In this document: positions 1 to 8,398 of the stretch, piece by piece
Numbering within the stretch: the first letter of the stretch is position 1
Layout of the letters: each line of letters begins with the position of its first letter
NCBI RefSeq assembly: GCF_028596025.1
Contig: NZ_CP117167.1
Coordinates: 3,100,001 to 3,164,000 of the forward strand
Origin: Mucilaginibacter jinjuensis
Lineage (GTDB): Bacteria; Bacteroidota; Bacteroidia; Sphingobacteriales; Sphingobacteriaceae
Length of the DNA stretch: 64,000 bases
Direction: 5' to 3'
Translations under genes and position numbers: made by a program
The notes under the pieces: generated by a model
The model's database searches: none
What the model was told of the DNA's origin: nothing
The model's input: the letters and a program-made list of their open reading frames with translations, nothing else

Positions 1-102
1 TCCCTTATTAATGTTAGAAGTAGTAGCACTGTTATTGCATTCCCCTAATTTAGGGGAACACTACAGCCTTTGCAATTTGCAAAAGCTTGAATAAAGGGTA
101 TA
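1..102. repeat. Dispersed ~100-bp palindromic element, copy A
   Basis: This is one of four copies of the same non-coding element in the window; the others are at 8086-8372 (interrupted), 8177-8279 and 30999-31095. It has a left end CCCTTATTAATGTTAGAAG, a central palindrome TTCCCCTAATTTAGGGGAA and a right end AATAAAGGGTATA. The two ends are imperfect inverted repeats of each other. The window edge cuts the first bases of the left end. No reading frame runs through it. It looks like a MITE or REP-type element. Confidence 0.75.
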
Positions 103-148
103 ATCAGCAGCAGATTAAAATATGTGATTAAACAGGAGGGAAATATAA

Positions 149-170
149 AAGGGCGTGATTAACATCACGC
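149..170 (-). terminator. Rho-independent terminator of the 123-aa gene
   Basis: An 11-bp GC-rich stem (AAGGGCGTGAT / ATCACGCCCTT) with a 4-nt loop lies just beyond the stop codon of the minus-strand gene at 189-560. Read on the minus strand, the stem is followed by TTTATATTT. Position and T-rich tail fit an intrinsic terminator for that gene. Confidence 0.7.
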
Positions 171-188
171 CCTTGGGAAATTTTGTTG

Positions 189-560
189 TTAAGCGCTTTT
201 CTCTTTTCTGAGAAAGCGGCTTACCACTTCAATAAAAGTTTCAACTTCTCTTTGTAGCCCGTTAATGCCCTGCTTATAAAAATCGGCGAGGGAACCGTCT
301 GCGTGAAGACTGCGTTGTTTTTTCTGACGGTAGCAAAGTAATATGGCGTTGTCTGTGCTCGATTGTTGGATCACTATCTCGTCGTCATTGCTCCATTCTA
401 ATAAATCAAGTGCTTTTATTAATTCGTGGCGTTTTCTGTTCAGTACATTTAAGGCAAATGCGTTACTTTCACTATAAGCATAAGAACTCAAATTTTTGAT
501 CCGCTCCAATAATTCCTGGAGCAATCCTAACAGATGTTTTGGGTCAGGAAAATAATTCAT
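189..560 (-). CDS. Hypothetical protein, 123 aa
   Basis: I do not recognise this protein. It is soluble, has no signal peptide or membrane segment, and is probably helical: residues 8-60 contain amphipathic stretches (LLGLLQELLERIKNL and HELIKALDLLEW), and the C-terminus is basic and helical. A terminator-like hairpin directly follows the stop codon, which supports a real transcribed gene. Upstream is about 240 bp of AT-rich spacer, so it is probably monocistronic. No function is proposed. Confidence 0.6.
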   Translation of the reverse strand: MNYFPDPKHLLGLLQELLERIKNLSSYAYSESNAFALNVLNRKRHELIKALDLLEWSNDDEIVIQQSSTDNAILLCYRQKKQRSLHADGSLADFYKQGINGLQREVETFIEVVSRFLRKEKSA

Positions 561-797
561 AGATGCTGTAGATATATTGCAATTTAAACGCTGCTTATAG
601 CGTGAAAATTGTGTGGGTTTAACGTAGGGTTAATAGAATTGGTTTGTCATGAAAGTACTTTTTTATAAAACTTTTATCTATAATGCAATAAATCAGGCAG
701 ATATATAATCAATCACGATTAAAACATAGCTTTAAAAGCGTATAACAGCGCTTTGTAACAATTAAGTTGATAATATATTGACAATACAGTTTGCTTA

Positions 798-1835
798 TTA
801 AAGCTTAATCCCGGCAACTGTTTTTTTGTATTCAGAAAGTAGTTTTAACTGGTTTTTTGCCCTCATTAAATTATGGCCGGTGTAGCGCGAACCGTAATAA
901 ACATCGTTGTTAAAATAATCGGTCAAAAAGCGGATGGCCTGCATATAGATCATCATCTGGCCCGAGAATGTGAAGTGCCGGCGTTCTGCTTGTGTCAGGG
1001 CATCACCCATTTCTGATAAATAGCCATTGTGAATGGCTACGAATATATTTTCGCGAATGCAGATCTTATCCAGGTCTGTTTCCTCTTCATTGGCGGGGGA
1101 TAGGTAGGTGCGCATCATATCACCAACATCGCTTAAATAGTAGCCCGGCATCACAGTATCGAGATCAATTACACAGAGTCCGTTTTGCTGGTCATCAAAC
1201 AGCACATTGCTGATCTTGGTATCGTGGTGGATCACCCTCAACGGAATTTCGTTGTGTTCAATTAGCTGATTATAGGTTTTCAAAATGTCCTGATGCTCAT
1301 GCACCTGTTTTATTTCTGCAAAGGCAGTATCGAACCTGGATTTTTCGGCGTTTTTGCAGGCTGTTATAAACTGGTTCCATCGCAGGTTAAGGTTATGGAA
1401 ATCGGATAATGGGTACTTGAGGCTGGCAATATCAAAATCTTTCAGCAGGCGGGTAAACCGTCCAAATTGCTGGGCTGCTTCATAAGCTTGCTTTTCATCA
1501 TTGACAAAATCAACTGTATGTGAATTTTTAACGAAGGGAAATAACCTGTAAACTTCGCCATTGGATGATTTAACAAGTGTAGTACCGTTGTTAGCCAATA
1601 AAGGAGAAACAAACAGATAATCAGGAGCTATTTGTTTAAGATATTGCTGTATGGATACAATGTTGTCTGCAATATCCCCGGGCGATTTAAAAATATCAGT
1701 ATTAACCTGCTGCAGGATAAAGTCTTCGCCGCGGCCCGATACTTTTAATGTGTGGTTTATTAAGCCCGAACCAAAGCTGCTAATGCTATAATCAGCTGTG
1801 TTTAAACCAAAGTCCAATAAAATATCATTGTACAT
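798..1835 (-). CDS. Phosphotransferase enzyme family protein (sugar-kinase-like, NahK type)
   Basis: This 345-aa protein has the aminoglycoside-phosphotransferase/choline-kinase fold. The N-terminal lobe (about 1-90) carries the FGSGLINHTLKV nucleotide loop. The catalytic loop is HHDTKISNVLF, with the catalytic Asp at 205, and the metal-binding motif VIDLDTV follows about 20 residues later. Family members phosphorylate small molecules with ATP. Bacteroidota proteins of this length and pattern resemble N-acetylhexosamine 1-kinase (NahK), but the substrate cannot be read from sequence. The gene lies 77 bp downstream of the co-directional AraC regulator at 1913-2803 and may be co-transcribed with it, which would suggest inducible use of an amino sugar. 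Homoserine or other small-molecule kinases of the same fold remain possible. Confidence 0.75.
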   Translation of the reverse strand: MYNDILLDFGLNTADYSISSFGSGLINHTLKVSGRGEDFILQQVNTDIFKSPGDIADNIVSIQQYLKQIAPDYLFVSPLLANNGTTLVKSSNGEVYRLFPFVKNSHTVDFVNDEKQAYEAAQQFGRFTRLLKDFDIASLKYPLSDFHNLNLRWNQFITACKNAEKSRFDTAFAEIKQVHEHQDILKTYNQLIEHNEIPLRVIHHDTKISNVLFDDQQNGLCVIDLDTVMPGYYLSDVGDMMRTYLSPANEEETDLDKICIRENIFVAIHNGYLSEMGDALTQAERRHFTFSGQMMIYMQAIRFLTDYFNNDVYYGSRYTGHNLMRAKNQLKLLSEYKKTVAGIKL

Positions 1836-1912
1836 AATCTCCCTTTATTTAACCAAACATAACTATTTGCTTTAAATGTGTACGCAATCATTGTTTGGTT
1901 TTAAAGGTGTAA

Positions 1913-2803
1913 TTAATTAATAATCATCGGGCTTGTTAGGTTGATGCGGTTTCTTTTAAAGTCGGAAAAGCTCATACCTGTTGTGTTCTTAAAAAATTTA
2001 CTGAAGTGTGCCAGGTCAAAGAAACCAAGCTCATAAGCCACTTCTTTCATGCCTACATCAGCGTAAACCGCTTTTCTTTTGGCCTCTAATGCCACACGCT
2101 GCCTGATGTGATAGCCCGCAGGGTAACCGGTAATCTTTTTAATCACCTCATTTAAATAGTTTGGTGTTACGGCTAACTGATCGGCATAATCGGCAACCAT
2201 TTTCTGGCTTTTAAAATTTTGTTCGAGCAAGGCAACAAAGCTCTGCAACAAATCAATATTGCGCGAGTGTTTAGCTACGGGCTGTGGTTCTTCAATCTGC
2301 CTGCTCACATAGATGAGGAAGATCTTGAAATAGCGCCTTAATATCTCGGCACGATACAAATTAAGATCGTTATACTCTTTTACCATTTGTTTGGTAATGT
2401 TGTGCATTTCTGCAAGCGTATCATTGGCTAACAACAGAAACTGCATGTTAAACATTTGCGACAGGCTTCTGAGCAGTAACTCAGAATCGTGGTCTTCAAT
2501 GCCTAAAAAAGATTTACAGAATGAGAATATGTAGCCTTCGGTTGTACTGTTGAAACAAACGGTGTGCAATTGCCCGGGTTTGATGAAAAGCAGGCAGTTG
2601 TTATCCGCATTATCTAAATAAAGATCTGTCCGGTAATTCCCGTTCCCTTTAGTTATCCAAATTATGGCAAAATGATTATTAATATCATTAAAGTTGTCCA
2701 CCTGCCTTTCATTGCAAAACGACTGGATGGTGTGCAGACTAAACGAATTATTCTCTGTTACTTTTTTGCCGATAGGTTGTAAATACTCATGCAGGTGTTT
2801 CAT
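1913..2803 (-). CDS. AraC-family transcriptional regulator
   Basis: The protein has 296 aa. The N-terminal ~170 residues form a cupin-like sensor region with beta-rich segments (HFAIIWITKGNGNY, NCLLFIKPGQLHTV). The C-terminal ~100 residues hold the two helix-turn-helix motifs of AraC proteins: VADYADQLAVTPNYLNEVIK, and the signature ending KEVAYELGFFDLAHFSKFFK followed by TGMSFSDFK. Its effector is unknown. It is transcribed toward the phosphotransferase at 798-1835, its likely target or operon partner, and is divergent from the histidine kinase at 3077. Confidence 0.9.
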   Translation of the reverse strand: MKHLHEYLQPIGKKVTENNSFSLHTIQSFCNERQVDNFNDINNHFAIIWITKGNGNYRTDLYLDNADNNCLLFIKPGQLHTVCFNSTTEGYIFSFCKSFLGIEDHDSELLLRSLSQMFNMQFLLLANDTLAEMHNITKQMVKEYNDLNLYRAEILRRYFKIFLIYVSRQIEEPQPVAKHSRNIDLLQSFVALLEQNFKSQKMVADYADQLAVTPNYLNEVIKKITGYPAGYHIRQRVALEAKRKAVYADVGMKEVAYELGFFDLAHFSKFFKNTTGMSFSDFKRNRINLTSPMIIN

Positions 2804-3076
2804 ATAGCTTAGATTATAGGTAAGCTCTTATATTAAATCTATGCCTATGTTTAAATATTTGATATTCAGTGTTTTATATTTAATTTATGACCAAAAAAAT
2901 AGCGATATATCATTATTTACTATGTAAAGGCGAAATATCGTGGCTTATGTACAGGGTTTTGTCAAAATGCATAAATCTATAATAGATAATTTATACTACT
3001 GAAACCATAATTGGTACATTGCTAAACGCCCTTTCGGATGTGAACTTTACATCAACTTACAAAGCGAAAGAGCTCT

Positions 3077-4210
3077 ATGGAAGAAAAACTATTACCCGAG
3101 AAAAGACCAGGCCAGATCACGATCAACAAATCTGGGATATTACCCGAATATGCTGGCGAAGGCGCCTATATGGGATATTGGAAGCTAATGCTGGCATCAA
3201 ACAAGCTTTCATTTTGCAGTAAAGCACGGAAAATGCTCGAGTTGCCGCGCACCCGCGAGAATGGGCTATGGCTTATCTTAAAACTGATACCACCATCGCA
3301 GCGGCGCAGTATTATTTTTGAAATACAGCAGGCCTGCCTTAACGGGGCCAATTTCGAAAAGCAGATTAAGGTAGTTACCCCCAAGGGCAAAACCAAATGG
3401 ATCCGCATAACGGGTGTATTGTACTATCGCAGATGGGGCAAAGCCGAGCAGATGATTGGCGCTATTGAAGATATGACCCAAAAGGTGATTGAAGAAAGCA
3501 TGAGCCTGGCTATTGTAAACCACGAATTACGTGCACCTTTAACCATCATTAAGCTGAATATCCAAATGCTGATTAACCAGTTTGCCGGAACCCTGAACAA
3601 GCAACCTGTGAAAATATTAAATAACGTTGATCTGCATATTGATAGCATGACCAGGGTGATGGAAGAATATCTGAACTCTTCGCATGACGATCAGCGTGTA
3701 AAACAGCTTAACCTCACCGTTTTTGATATTCATGAACTGATTGATATTGTGGTGGGAGAGATGAAAACCATCCATACCAGCTACCGTTTTTATAAAGAAT
3801 GTGTCGAACCTGTTTTTGTAAGGGCCGATAAATACCAGATTATACAGGTGCTGATCAACTACATTACCAATGCGGTAAACTTTTCGCCGGTATGCTCGCA
3901 TGTTAAAATCAAAACTGCTTTTGTGGGCAACAACATCGAGGTTTCCGTACACGATGAAGGAATTGGCATTCCTTGCGGACAAGAGCAACAGGTATTCCAG
4001 AAGTTTTATCGCTGCGATCAAAAAGCCATCCGTCATAAAAACAGCAAAGGGCTAGGGCTGTACCTGGTTAAAAAGATCATTCAAGATCACGAAGGCTCTG
4101 TACGTGCCGAAAAGGGTAGGGAAGGCGGATCTGTATTTTATTTCGCGCTGCCTGTTTTTGAAGAAAGTAAACTAAAGCCCACTTACGCAATAGCTAATTC
4201 GGGGTATTAA
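3077..4210 (+). CDS. Soluble PAS-domain sensor histidine kinase
   Basis: The 377-aa protein has no membrane segment. A PAS fold covers about residues 25-135 (KWIRITGVLYY and the closing GAIEDMTQ are typical). The dimerisation/phosphoacceptor helix carries NHELRAPLTIIK with the phosphorylated His at 149. The ATPase domain shows the N box (LINYITNAVNFSP), G1 (DEGIGIP), F box (FQKFYR) and G2 (GLGLYLVKKI). No response regulator gene is adjacent, so this is an orphan kinase; its partner must be elsewhere. A small membrane protein follows 22 bp downstream. The ATG at 3077 is used because the overlapping frame upstream is a shadow. Confidence 0.92.
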   Translation: MEEKLLPEKRPGQITINKSGILPEYAGEGAYMGYWKLMLASNKLSFCSKARKMLELPRTRENGLWLILKLIPPSQRRSIIFEIQQACLNGANFEKQIKVVTPKGKTKWIRITGVLYYRRWGKAEQMIGAIEDMTQKVIEESMSLAIVNHELRAPLTIIKLNIQMLINQFAGTLNKQPVKILNNVDLHIDSMTRVMEEYLNSSHDDQRVKQLNLTVFDIHELIDIVVGEMKTIHTSYRFYKECVEPVFVRADKYQIIQVLINYITNAVNFSPVCSHVKIKTAFVGNNIEVSVHDEGIGIPCGQEQQVFQKFYRCDQKAIRHKNSKGLGLYLVKKIIQDHEGSVRAEKGREGGSVFYFALPVFEESKLKPTYAIANSGY

Positions 4211-4232
4211 CAAACTATTGTTCGATCTGGTT

Positions 4233-4451
4233 ATGGAAACTAAGCTCCGTTATTTCTCCATTTTAGTAAGCGCTTGTTTACTGATGGTAGAATATCCGCT
4301 TCTGGCAGCAGATAATGATGTAGCATCTAATGCTCAAAATACAAAGGGTGTAGGTGTACTGTTATTAATCAGCTTTATGCTTTTTTTATCCTTGCTGTTT
4401 GTTTTATGGTTAGTACAGATCGGCCGGCAGATGCGGCAAAAGAACCATTAA
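4233..4451 (+). CDS. Small predicted membrane protein, 72 aa
   Basis: This ORF lies 22 bp after the histidine kinase, on the same strand, and is followed by a strong terminator, so it is probably the last gene of a two-gene operon. Residues ~8-25 form a hydrophobic N-terminal segment that may be a signal peptide (ending LLAADND). Residues ~40-63 form a strong transmembrane helix (GVLLLISFMLFLSLLFVLWL) with a basic tail. An in-frame TTG at 4218 would add five residues; the ATG at 4233 is preferred. I do not recognise a family. A role in anchoring or modulating the soluble kinase is speculation from position only. Confidence 0.6.
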   Translation: METKLRYFSILVSACLLMVEYPLLAADNDVASNAQNTKGVGVLLLISFMLFLSLLFVLWLVQIGRQMRQKNH

Positions 4452-4466
4452 CTGACAAGATATATA

Positions 4467-4505
4467 AAACCAAAAGAGACGCTTTCAATGCGTCTCTTTT
4501 GGTTT
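4467..4505. terminator. Bidirectional intrinsic terminator
   Basis: A perfect 15-bp stem (AAACCAAAAGAGACG / CGTCTCTTTTGGTTT) with a 9-nt loop lies between the converging ends of the small membrane protein (plus) and the S10 carboxypeptidase (minus). The A/T ends provide a T-rich tail on both strands. Confidence 0.85.
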
Positions 4506-4533
4506 TACGGATGGCTGATAAAGCTATTAATAA

Positions 4534-6063
4534 TTAATATTTAGCTGCCTGCCCAGGTTTTGGTAACGATTCTTTGATAAACGTACGCAGGTTTTCTGTC
4601 GCAGTTGCCAGATCGTTTTTACGCAGGTATAGCATGTGTCCGCTTTTGTAACCTTCCCATTTCAGACGGTCTTTTAAGCGGCCGCTTGGGTCAAGCTGCC
4701 AAAGGCTGTATTTGGCGTTAAAGTAATCGCAGGCACCATCATAGTAGCCTGACTGGATTAACAAGTGCAGATACGGATTTTCGGCAATGGCCTGGCGTAG
4801 GTTTTCGCCGGTATGGTTGTTTTTATCGTCCCATGGCCATACAGAGCCGAACATGTTGTATTTTAAATCGGTTTTATATTTCAGCTCATCGCGCAGGTAA
4901 ATGTTGATGGCAGGCGTAAACTCGTGCAGCCAGCTGGTTAATTCGGCGTTATAATCAGGGCTTGTGCCACCAGCCTGGCGGTCGATACCCTTATAGCGCG
5001 AATCTAAACGGCCAACGGTGAAGCCTTTATCGCGCAATAATTCTTTCCAGAACAAATCATAAGCTACATCGAGGTTGCTTTCGGTAACTACTTTCTCATT
5101 CAAACCACTGTAGCGGGCAATTTTGGTTGCCATAGCTTTACGTGCTGCATCATCAATAAAACCACCACGAGACATGGCTGGGATCAGCTCATCAATAGTA
5201 AACTTTTCAACCTCAGGTAAAACTTCGGTCAGGTCTTTCTTTTGCAGATCGGCCGGTAACATGCCATGATACCAGGCGGTAGCCGTAAAATAAGGCAGTT
5301 TTAATGCTGACTGAACCGGGCCGCTGCGCTCGATACCCAGATCGGTAGGTGATACCAGTATCACACCGTTAAGGTACATCCATTGTGCATCCTGTAGTTC
5401 CAAGGCCAAACCAGATACACGGGTTGTACCATAGCTTTCGCCGATCAGGAATTTTGGTGATGCCCAACGGTCTTTACGGGTTACAAAAGTGTTGATCCAC
5501 TCGGCCAGGTATTTAATGTCCTGGTTAACACCGAAAAATTGTCCTGTTGCAATGTCTTTGCTTACGGGGCGCGAGTAACCTGTATTTACAGGGTCAACAT
5601 AAACAATGTCGGCAACATCCAGTATCGAGTTCGGGTTTTCCTTGATGCCGTAAGGTTGTACCGGGTAGCCTTCATCATCAGCATTCAGCAAACGTGGGCC
5701 GGTATAACCCAGCTCCATCCAAACAGATGGTGTGCCGGGGCCACCGTTAAAAGAGATCACCAACGGGCGGGTTGACCGGTCGGTTATACCATCGCGCTCA
5801 TAAAAAGTATAGAATACGCCAGCAGCAGGGCGGCCTTCTTCGTCCCAAATCGGCATAGTGCCGGTAGTGGCGGTATAAGCAATTTTCTGGCCTTTAATGG
5901 TTACCTCATGATGGGTAACAACCGAAGAATCTGTCGCCAGTATACGGCTTTTAGAGATCGGCATTGGATTTTTAGGGGCAGGGCCGGCAGGCGGGCCGTT
6001 TTGTGCTACAGCATTAATTGCTACGCTGCAAGTAAGTGTTAGCAGGGCTAAATATTTGTTCAT
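4534..6063 (-). CDS. Secreted S10-family serine carboxypeptidase
   Basis: The 509-aa protein begins with a Sec signal peptide (about 1-20, ending AVAQ). It has the alpha/beta-hydrolase fold of peptidase family S10. The oxyanion region is SFNGGPGTPS (around 105-113), the nucleophile is Ser210 in IGESYGTTR, an Asp is expected in the SGYYDGACDYF segment near residue 440, and the catalytic His is in GYKSGHMLYLRK near the C-terminus. Family members remove C-terminal amino acids from peptides, often at acidic pH. It is likely periplasmic or outer-surface and serves peptide scavenging. It is a single gene, divergent from the AraC regulator at 6173. Confidence 0.9.
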   Translation of the reverse strand: MNKYLALLTLTCSVAINAVAQNGPPAGPAPKNPMPISKSRILATDSSVVTHHEVTIKGQKIAYTATTGTMPIWDEEGRPAAGVFYTFYERDGITDRSTRPLVISFNGGPGTPSVWMELGYTGPRLLNADDEGYPVQPYGIKENPNSILDVADIVYVDPVNTGYSRPVSKDIATGQFFGVNQDIKYLAEWINTFVTRKDRWASPKFLIGESYGTTRVSGLALELQDAQWMYLNGVILVSPTDLGIERSGPVQSALKLPYFTATAWYHGMLPADLQKKDLTEVLPEVEKFTIDELIPAMSRGGFIDDAARKAMATKIARYSGLNEKVVTESNLDVAYDLFWKELLRDKGFTVGRLDSRYKGIDRQAGGTSPDYNAELTSWLHEFTPAINIYLRDELKYKTDLKYNMFGSVWPWDDKNNHTGENLRQAIAENPYLHLLIQSGYYDGACDYFNAKYSLWQLDPSGRLKDRLKWEGYKSGHMLYLRKNDLATATENLRTFIKESLPKPGQAAKY

Positions 6064-6172
6064 GCAAGGGGTTTGTTAATGTTGCTAAGATACCAATTCA
6101 TTGGTTTTTTAGCAGGCTGCTTTATACGGTTGCAAATTCGTTTTTACTTATTTGATTTTTGTAGCTTTGATT

Positions 6173-7078
6173 ATGTCGTCAGTAATCGGGTACCAGTCGT
6201 TCTATAAACACATTAGCCGCGAGCCAGAATTGGTTAATAATGAAATTGGGCACTTCAATATTTTTAAGATCGAGGATATGCTGCTGCCTAAGCACAAGCA
6301 GGTGAGTTATAGCAGGCGCAATTTTTACAAGATAAGTTTGGTTACGGGGCACAGTAAAATTCATTACGCCGATCAGTGCATCGAGGTAAACGGCACGGTG
6401 CTGGTATTCACCAACCCAATGGTTCCTTATTTGTGGGAACGGGTAACCGAAAAGCAAAGCGGCTACATCTGCATATTTACTGAGGCGTTTTTTAGCAGGT
6501 TTGGCAATATCAAAGATTACCCGGTTTTTCAGTCTGTTGATAATGCGGTGATACCTTTAGCAGAACTTGAAGTAAATAACTTTACTGATCTGTTTTCGAG
6601 AATGTTTGACGAACTACAGAGCGACTATGTTTACAAATATGACCTGCTGCGTAATCTTTTAATGAGCCTGATTCATGATGCTCAGAAAATGAAACCGGCT
6701 ACAGGAAATTCGGCCACAGGATCTAACGCTGCCGAACGGATTACCTCGATATTTGCAGAATTACTGGAGCGGCAATTCCCGATTGAGTACAGTAACCAGG
6801 TTATGCAACTGAGTTCACCATCTGCATTTGCCAAACAATTGAACGTGCATGTTAACCATTTAAACAAAGCATTAAAAGAAATAACGGGGCAAACCACCAC
6901 GCAATTAATTAATGAACGGATACTACAAGAGGCTAAAGTTTTGCTTAAAAGCACCAATTGGAGCATTGCCGAAATAGCCTGGAGCCTGGGCTTTGAAGAG
7001 CCCAATCATTTCTCAAGTTTCTTTAAGAGTAGAACCAAAACAACCCCGGTTAAATTCAGGCAGGATAAAATTGATTGA
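6173..7078 (+). CDS. AraC-family transcriptional regulator
   Basis: The protein has 301 aa from the ATG at 6173; an in-frame TTG at 6152 would add seven residues. A cupin-like sensor covers about 25-150 (HYADQCIEVNGTVLVFTNP). The AraC DNA-binding domain is C-terminal: SAFAKQLNVHVNHLNKALKE forms the first HTH, and SIAEIAWSLGFEEPNHFSSF followed by KTTPVKFR the second. It lies 79 bp upstream of a co-directional SDR oxidoreductase; AraC/SDR pairs are common in Bacteroidota and the SDR is its probable target. Confidence 0.9.
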   Translation: MSSVIGYQSFYKHISREPELVNNEIGHFNIFKIEDMLLPKHKQVSYSRRNFYKISLVTGHSKIHYADQCIEVNGTVLVFTNPMVPYLWERVTEKQSGYICIFTEAFFSRFGNIKDYPVFQSVDNAVIPLAELEVNNFTDLFSRMFDELQSDYVYKYDLLRNLLMSLIHDAQKMKPATGNSATGSNAAERITSIFAELLERQFPIEYSNQVMQLSSPSAFAKQLNVHVNHLNKALKEITGQTTTQLINERILQEAKVLLKSTNWSIAEIAWSLGFEEPNHFSSFFKSRTKTTPVKFRQDKID

Positions 7079-7157
7079 TTTTTATACTTTTTAGTTTCTT
7101 TTCGGTATAGTCTGCGTTTGTTGTATGCCGACCTTTGGTCCAACAAAATAATTTACT

Positions 7158-8060
7158 ATGTGGACAAAAAATAACATCCCGGACCAATCCGGCAAAACAA
7201 TCATCGTAACAGGTGCCAACGCAGGTATCGGTTATGAAACAGCATTAGCGTTATATGAAGCCGGTGCGCATGTAATACTGACCTGCAGAGATCAGCATAA
7301 AGCAGACGAAACCCTCAACAAAATAACAGAACATACAGGCAAAGGTTCATTAGAAACCGGAATACTTGATTTATCAAGCCTTGCTTCCGTAAAGCAATTC
7401 GCCGAAGGCTTTCTCCAAACCCATCAACAACTGGATGTGCTGATTAGCAATGCCGGCGTAATGATCCCGCCTGCCAGCAAAACCACAGAAGGTTGGGAAT
7501 TGCAATTTGGTGTGAATTTTATTGGCCATTTTGCGCTAACGGGTTTGTTGTATCCATTAATTAAATCAACCCCAAATTCGCGCATTGTTACGGTAAGCAG
7601 CATGGCCTATGTGCGCGGGGCTATAAATTTTGATAACTTAAAATCAGAAAAAGACTATGATGCTATGCGCGAGTATGGCCAAAGTAAACTGGCTGATATT
7701 TATTTATCGTTAGAATTACAACGCAGAATTGAAGCGACTGGCGATAATGTACTTTCTATAGCTGCACAACCGGGCGCTAACAAAACCGAACTGTCGCGCC
7801 ACATGGATACAGATGCCTTTGCTGCCGCTGTTGAGCGCGTAGGAGGGTTGATGGACCCATGGCAAGGTGCATTGCCATCATTATATGCAGCTGTTGAGCC
7901 GGAAGCAAAAGGCGGTGTACTTTACGGACCAGACCAGGATGGTGGTTACAGAGGCTATCCGGCAGAGGCTGTGCTATTGCCACATGCCCTGGATGAAGCC
8001 GTTGCTAAAAAACTTTGGGATTTTGCGGAGGAAGTTACGGGAGTAAGTTTCCCAGCGTAA
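7158..8060 (+). CDS. Short-chain dehydrogenase/reductase (SDR family)
   Basis: The 300-aa protein is a classical SDR with a Rossmann fold. It has the cofactor motif TGANAGIGYETA, the NAGVM motif after beta-4, the catalytic Ser in VTVSSMAYV, and the YxxxK pair at Tyr173 and Lys177 (EYGQSKLA). A basic residue after the first strand (TCRDQHK) suggests NADP(H). The sequence resembles retinol-dehydrogenase-like SDRs, but the substrate is unknown. It lies downstream of an AraC regulator and ends just before the nested repeat at 8086. Confidence 0.9.
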   Translation: MWTKNNIPDQSGKTIIVTGANAGIGYETALALYEAGAHVILTCRDQHKADETLNKITEHTGKGSLETGILDLSSLASVKQFAEGFLQTHQQLDVLISNAGVMIPPASKTTEGWELQFGVNFIGHFALTGLLYPLIKSTPNSRIVTVSSMAYVRGAINFDNLKSEKDYDAMREYGQSKLADIYLSLELQRRIEATGDNVLSIAAQPGANKTELSRHMDTDAFAAAVERVGGLMDPWQGALPSLYAAVEPEAKGGVLYGPDQDGGYRGYPAEAVLLPHALDEAVAKKLWDFAEEVTGVSFPA

Positions 8061-8140
8061 TTAATAAGCTTCTCCAACGATTTTCTACCCCTTATTAATG
8101 TTAGAAGTAGCAGCACTGTCACTGCCTTCCCCTAAATTAG

Positions 8141-8315
8141 CTACCGTGTACCCACAAGTCTGATCAGCTTACATTTTACCCCTTATGAAGGTTTTTGCAA
8201 ATTGTACTGGCTTAGTGTTCCCCTAATTTAGGGGAATGCAATGACAGTGCTACCACGCCTAACATTAATAAGGGGTATAAATTGCAGTAGCTTAAAAGAT
8301 GTGGGTACACGGTAG
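8141..8315. mobile_element. 175-bp MITE-like insertion with 16-bp TIRs and 9-bp target duplication
   Basis: The ends CTACCGTGTACCCACA (8141-8156) and TGTGGGTACACGGTAG (8300-8315) are perfect inverted repeats. They are flanked on both sides by the direct repeat CTAAATTAG (8132-8140 and 8316-8324), which is a target-site duplication. The target is the centre of the palindrome of copy B. No ORF is present, so it would need a transposase supplied in trans. The interior carries another complete ~100-bp element. I cannot assign an IS family. Confidence 0.8.
8177..8279. repeat. Dispersed ~100-bp palindromic element, copy D (inverted, inside the MITE)
   Basis: This complete copy lies in the opposite orientation to copy B. 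It starts TACCCCTTATGAAGG, has the central palindrome TTCCCCTAATTTAGGGGAA, and ends ACATTAATAAGGGGTATA. TA dinucleotides border both ends of this and the other copies, as would be expected if the element inserts at TA. Confidence 0.8.
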
Positions 8316-8398
8316 CTAAATTAGGGGAACACTAAGTCGGTGCAACTTGCAACAGCGTTAATAAGGGGTATATCTGTGGGTAATTTAAAGTAATTTCT

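Larger units (their letters stand above)
8086..8372. repeat. Dispersed ~100-bp palindromic element, copy B (interrupted)
   Basis: The left half is 8086-8140 (TACCCCTTATTAATG to CTAAATTAG) and the right half 8316-8372 (CTAAATTAGGGGAACACTAAG to AATAAGGGGTATA). Joined at the shared CTAAATTAG they rebuild an intact copy of ~103 bp, matching copies A and C. The ends TACCCCTTATTAA and TTAATAAGGGGTA are terminal inverted repeats. The centre is interrupted by the 175-bp element at 8141-8315. The whole array lies between two convergent genes. Confidence 0.85.

Noticed and set aside
3019..3222. 67-codon plus-strand frame overlapping the histidine kinase start
   Set aside because: It lies in a different frame from the kinase, which has a clear domain structure. 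The short frame has no features.
6162..6169. TAGCTTTG, an exact match to the Bacteroidota -7 promoter element TAnnTTTG
   Set aside because: It lies only 3 bp before the ATG of the AraC gene and has no TTG at the expected -33 spacing, so it would put the transcript start inside the gene. It is probably chance.
8132..8324. Invertible promoter switch, because a ~175-bp segment is bounded by near-perfect 30-bp inverted repeats
   Set aside because: The extended symmetry comes from a palindromic target plus terminal repeats. Both flanking genes converge on the segment, so an inverted promoter would drive neither, and no recombinase gene is nearby.
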